A stretch of 64,000 bases of DNA, from positions 2,852,001-2,916,000 of the forward strand of contig NZ_LT629737.1 in assembly GCF_900104765.1 (NCBI RefSeq), read 5' to 3'. Shown here piece by piece: positions 62,909-64,000 of the stretch. This DNA comes from Gillisia sp. Hel1_33_143. GTDB taxonomy: Bacteria; Bacteroidota; Bacteroidia; Flavobacteriales; Flavobacteriaceae. Each line of letters opens with the position of its first letter. Position 1 is the stretch's first letter. The notes beneath the pieces are model-generated. The model was given only the letters and a program-made list of their open reading frames with translations, was not told where the DNA came from and made no database searches. The position numbers and the translations under genes were made by a program.

Positions 62909-64000
62909 ATGAATTGGATTTTAGGTTTTATTCTAATTTTAATTGTAATCTACCTTGTTAGTATACAATTGAAGAAAGCGAGAAATAAATCTACACGAAA
63001 GACGCTAATAGAAAATTGGGGGAAATCTAAAGATATGAATACTGTAGATTTTAATTTAATCAATCAGTTTTTTAAAAATCATAAATCGCCTGAGAATGTT
63101 TTTCAAATAATATCTGACAATACTTGGGACGATTTAGATATGAATGAAGTTTTTAATTTATTAGATAGAACTACTTCAAAAGTAGGGCAGCAATATCTCT
63201 ATTACAAACTTAGAACAATAACAGGTATTTCTGAATTAAAACGATTTGCAAAACTTACCGAAGTATTTAAGTCAAACCAGTCGTTGCGAATTAAAAGTCA
63301 GCTAGAATTATCAAAACTATCATCTAACAAAGCATATCATTTAGAAGAAATGTTTCGTTCCAAAAATTTAGAAAAGTCTAGTAAAATATGGCTATTCCGT
63401 TTTCTATCAATAGCTGCAATTTCATCTATTATTCTAAGTTTTTTTAATCCAACATGGTTTCTACTTTTAATCCCGATATTTTTCATAAATCTTGTTTTTC
63501 ATTATAAAAACAAGTCTTCGATAGAGTATTATTTAAATGGTGTAGGTCAACTGGTAACGAGTTATAGGGTTGCTAAAAAATTAAGCTCTTCAGAAGAAAT
63601 TAAATCCTTTTATAACGATTTTGGTTATTTAAGTAATGTAAAGTCTATTTTATCAAAAATCAGATTTATTGAGTGGGAGAAAAAACTTGATAATGGAAAT
63701 GCCCTTTTAGTATGGTTCTTAACAGAAATTATAAAAATTACGTTCAATTTAGAGCCAATACTTTTTTACAGCTTTCAAAATTTATTAGAAAATAAAGAAA
63801 AAGACATTAAAGAACTCTTCCTCTTTATTGGTGAAATTGACTCGGCAATATCATGTGCATCAATACAAACGAATAATACCATATTTTGCAAACCAAATTT
63901 TATATCTTCAAAAGATGTTTTTACAGAAGGAATGTATCATCCTGTTATTGAAAATTGTATTCCAAACAATCTGAATTTAGAAAACAATAGTTTATTATTA
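62909..64000 (+). CDS. Membrane-associated MutS-family protein, partial (cassette 33)
   Basis: An open frame from ATG 62909 through the right edge (364 codons seen). One N-terminal membrane segment (about 3-19), FNLLDRTTSKVGQQYLYYKLR (the MutS-core lever start, as in VFEALDRT-type sequences), two central membrane segments (about 168-200) and MYHPVIENCIPNNLNLENNSLLL, which directly precedes the MutS Walker A in family members. The Walker A itself lies beyond the window. This is the Bacteroidota MutS-like branch with membrane spans, not the mismatch-repair MutS. Role unknown. Confidence 0.8.
   Translation, partial: MNWILGFILILIVIYLVSIQLKKARNKSTRKTLIENWGKSKDMNTVDFNLINQFFKNHKSPENVFQIISDNTWDDLDMNEVFNLLDRTTSKVGQQYLYYKLRTITGISELKRFAKLTEVFKSNQSLRIKSQLELSKLSSNKAYHLEEMFRSKNLEKSSKIWLFRFLSIAAISSIILSFFNPTWFLLLIPIFFINLVFHYKNKSSIEYYLNGVGQLVTSYRVAKKLSSSEEIKSFYNDFGYLSNVKSILSKIRFIEWEKKLDNGNALLVWFLTEIIKITFNLEPILFYSFQNLLENKEKDIKELFLFIGEIDSAISCASIQTNNTIFCKPNFISSKDVFTEGMYHPVIENCIPNNLNLENNSLLL

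Overview
The window looks like the chromosome of a marine-type member of the Flavobacteriaceae (Bacteroidota). It is AT-rich, carries a type IX secretion (T9SS) cargo adhesin with a gliding-type C-terminal domain beside PorP/SprF and OmpA-family genes, and shows Bacteroidota promoter boxes of the form TANNTTTG. I cannot name the genus.

Positions 1-22235 are ordinary core genome. A + strand block (99-13257) encodes a 3446-residue repeat adhesin, a PorP/SprF-like protein and a TPR/PD40/OmpA protein. A VOC protein and a CAP-domain lipoprotein follow. Then comes a - strand pyrR-pyrB-(110 aa protein)-rnz operon, a + strand tRNA-dihydrouridine synthase, a B12-binding radical SAM protein and a tyrosine recombinase (21060-22235).

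From 22263 to the right edge the window is one integron-like gene-cassette array. I count 32 attC-like sites of about 130-135 bp that delimit 33 cassettes, the last running off the edge. Every site ends in GTT(G/A) at the cassette boundary and has two long inverted arms. The two ends of each cassette are complementary to each other over about 10-18 nt and differ from cassette to cassette, as expected if cassettes circularise and carry their own site. All cassette genes lie on the + strand. They are mostly short secreted, lipoprotein or membrane proteins of unknown function, plus defence and stability functions: a four-gene restriction-modification cassette, a broken P-loop ATPase, and ParDE-like and HigBA-like toxin-antitoxin cassettes. 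Three cassettes have no credible gene. The candidate integrase lies next to the array and is transcribed towards it. It has the full R-K-H-R-H-Y site but lacks the extra segment between boxes 1 and 2 that typifies integron IntI, so this may be a lineage-specific integron type.

Seven insertion sequences lie in the window, and all sit in or within 21 bp of an attC site. Two identical IS110-type elements occupy the same position in two class B sites. A different IS110-type element occupies a class A site. Both IS110 types have about 200-240 nt of noncoding DNA upstream of the transposase that contains short segments matching the attC target and the element's own ends, in the order expected of a bridge RNA. 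Three identical IS3-type elements start exactly 14 bp inside a cassette boundary, in the same orientation. A fourth, different IS3-type element starts 21 bp inside one. The attC sites are therefore a shared target for several unrelated transposons.
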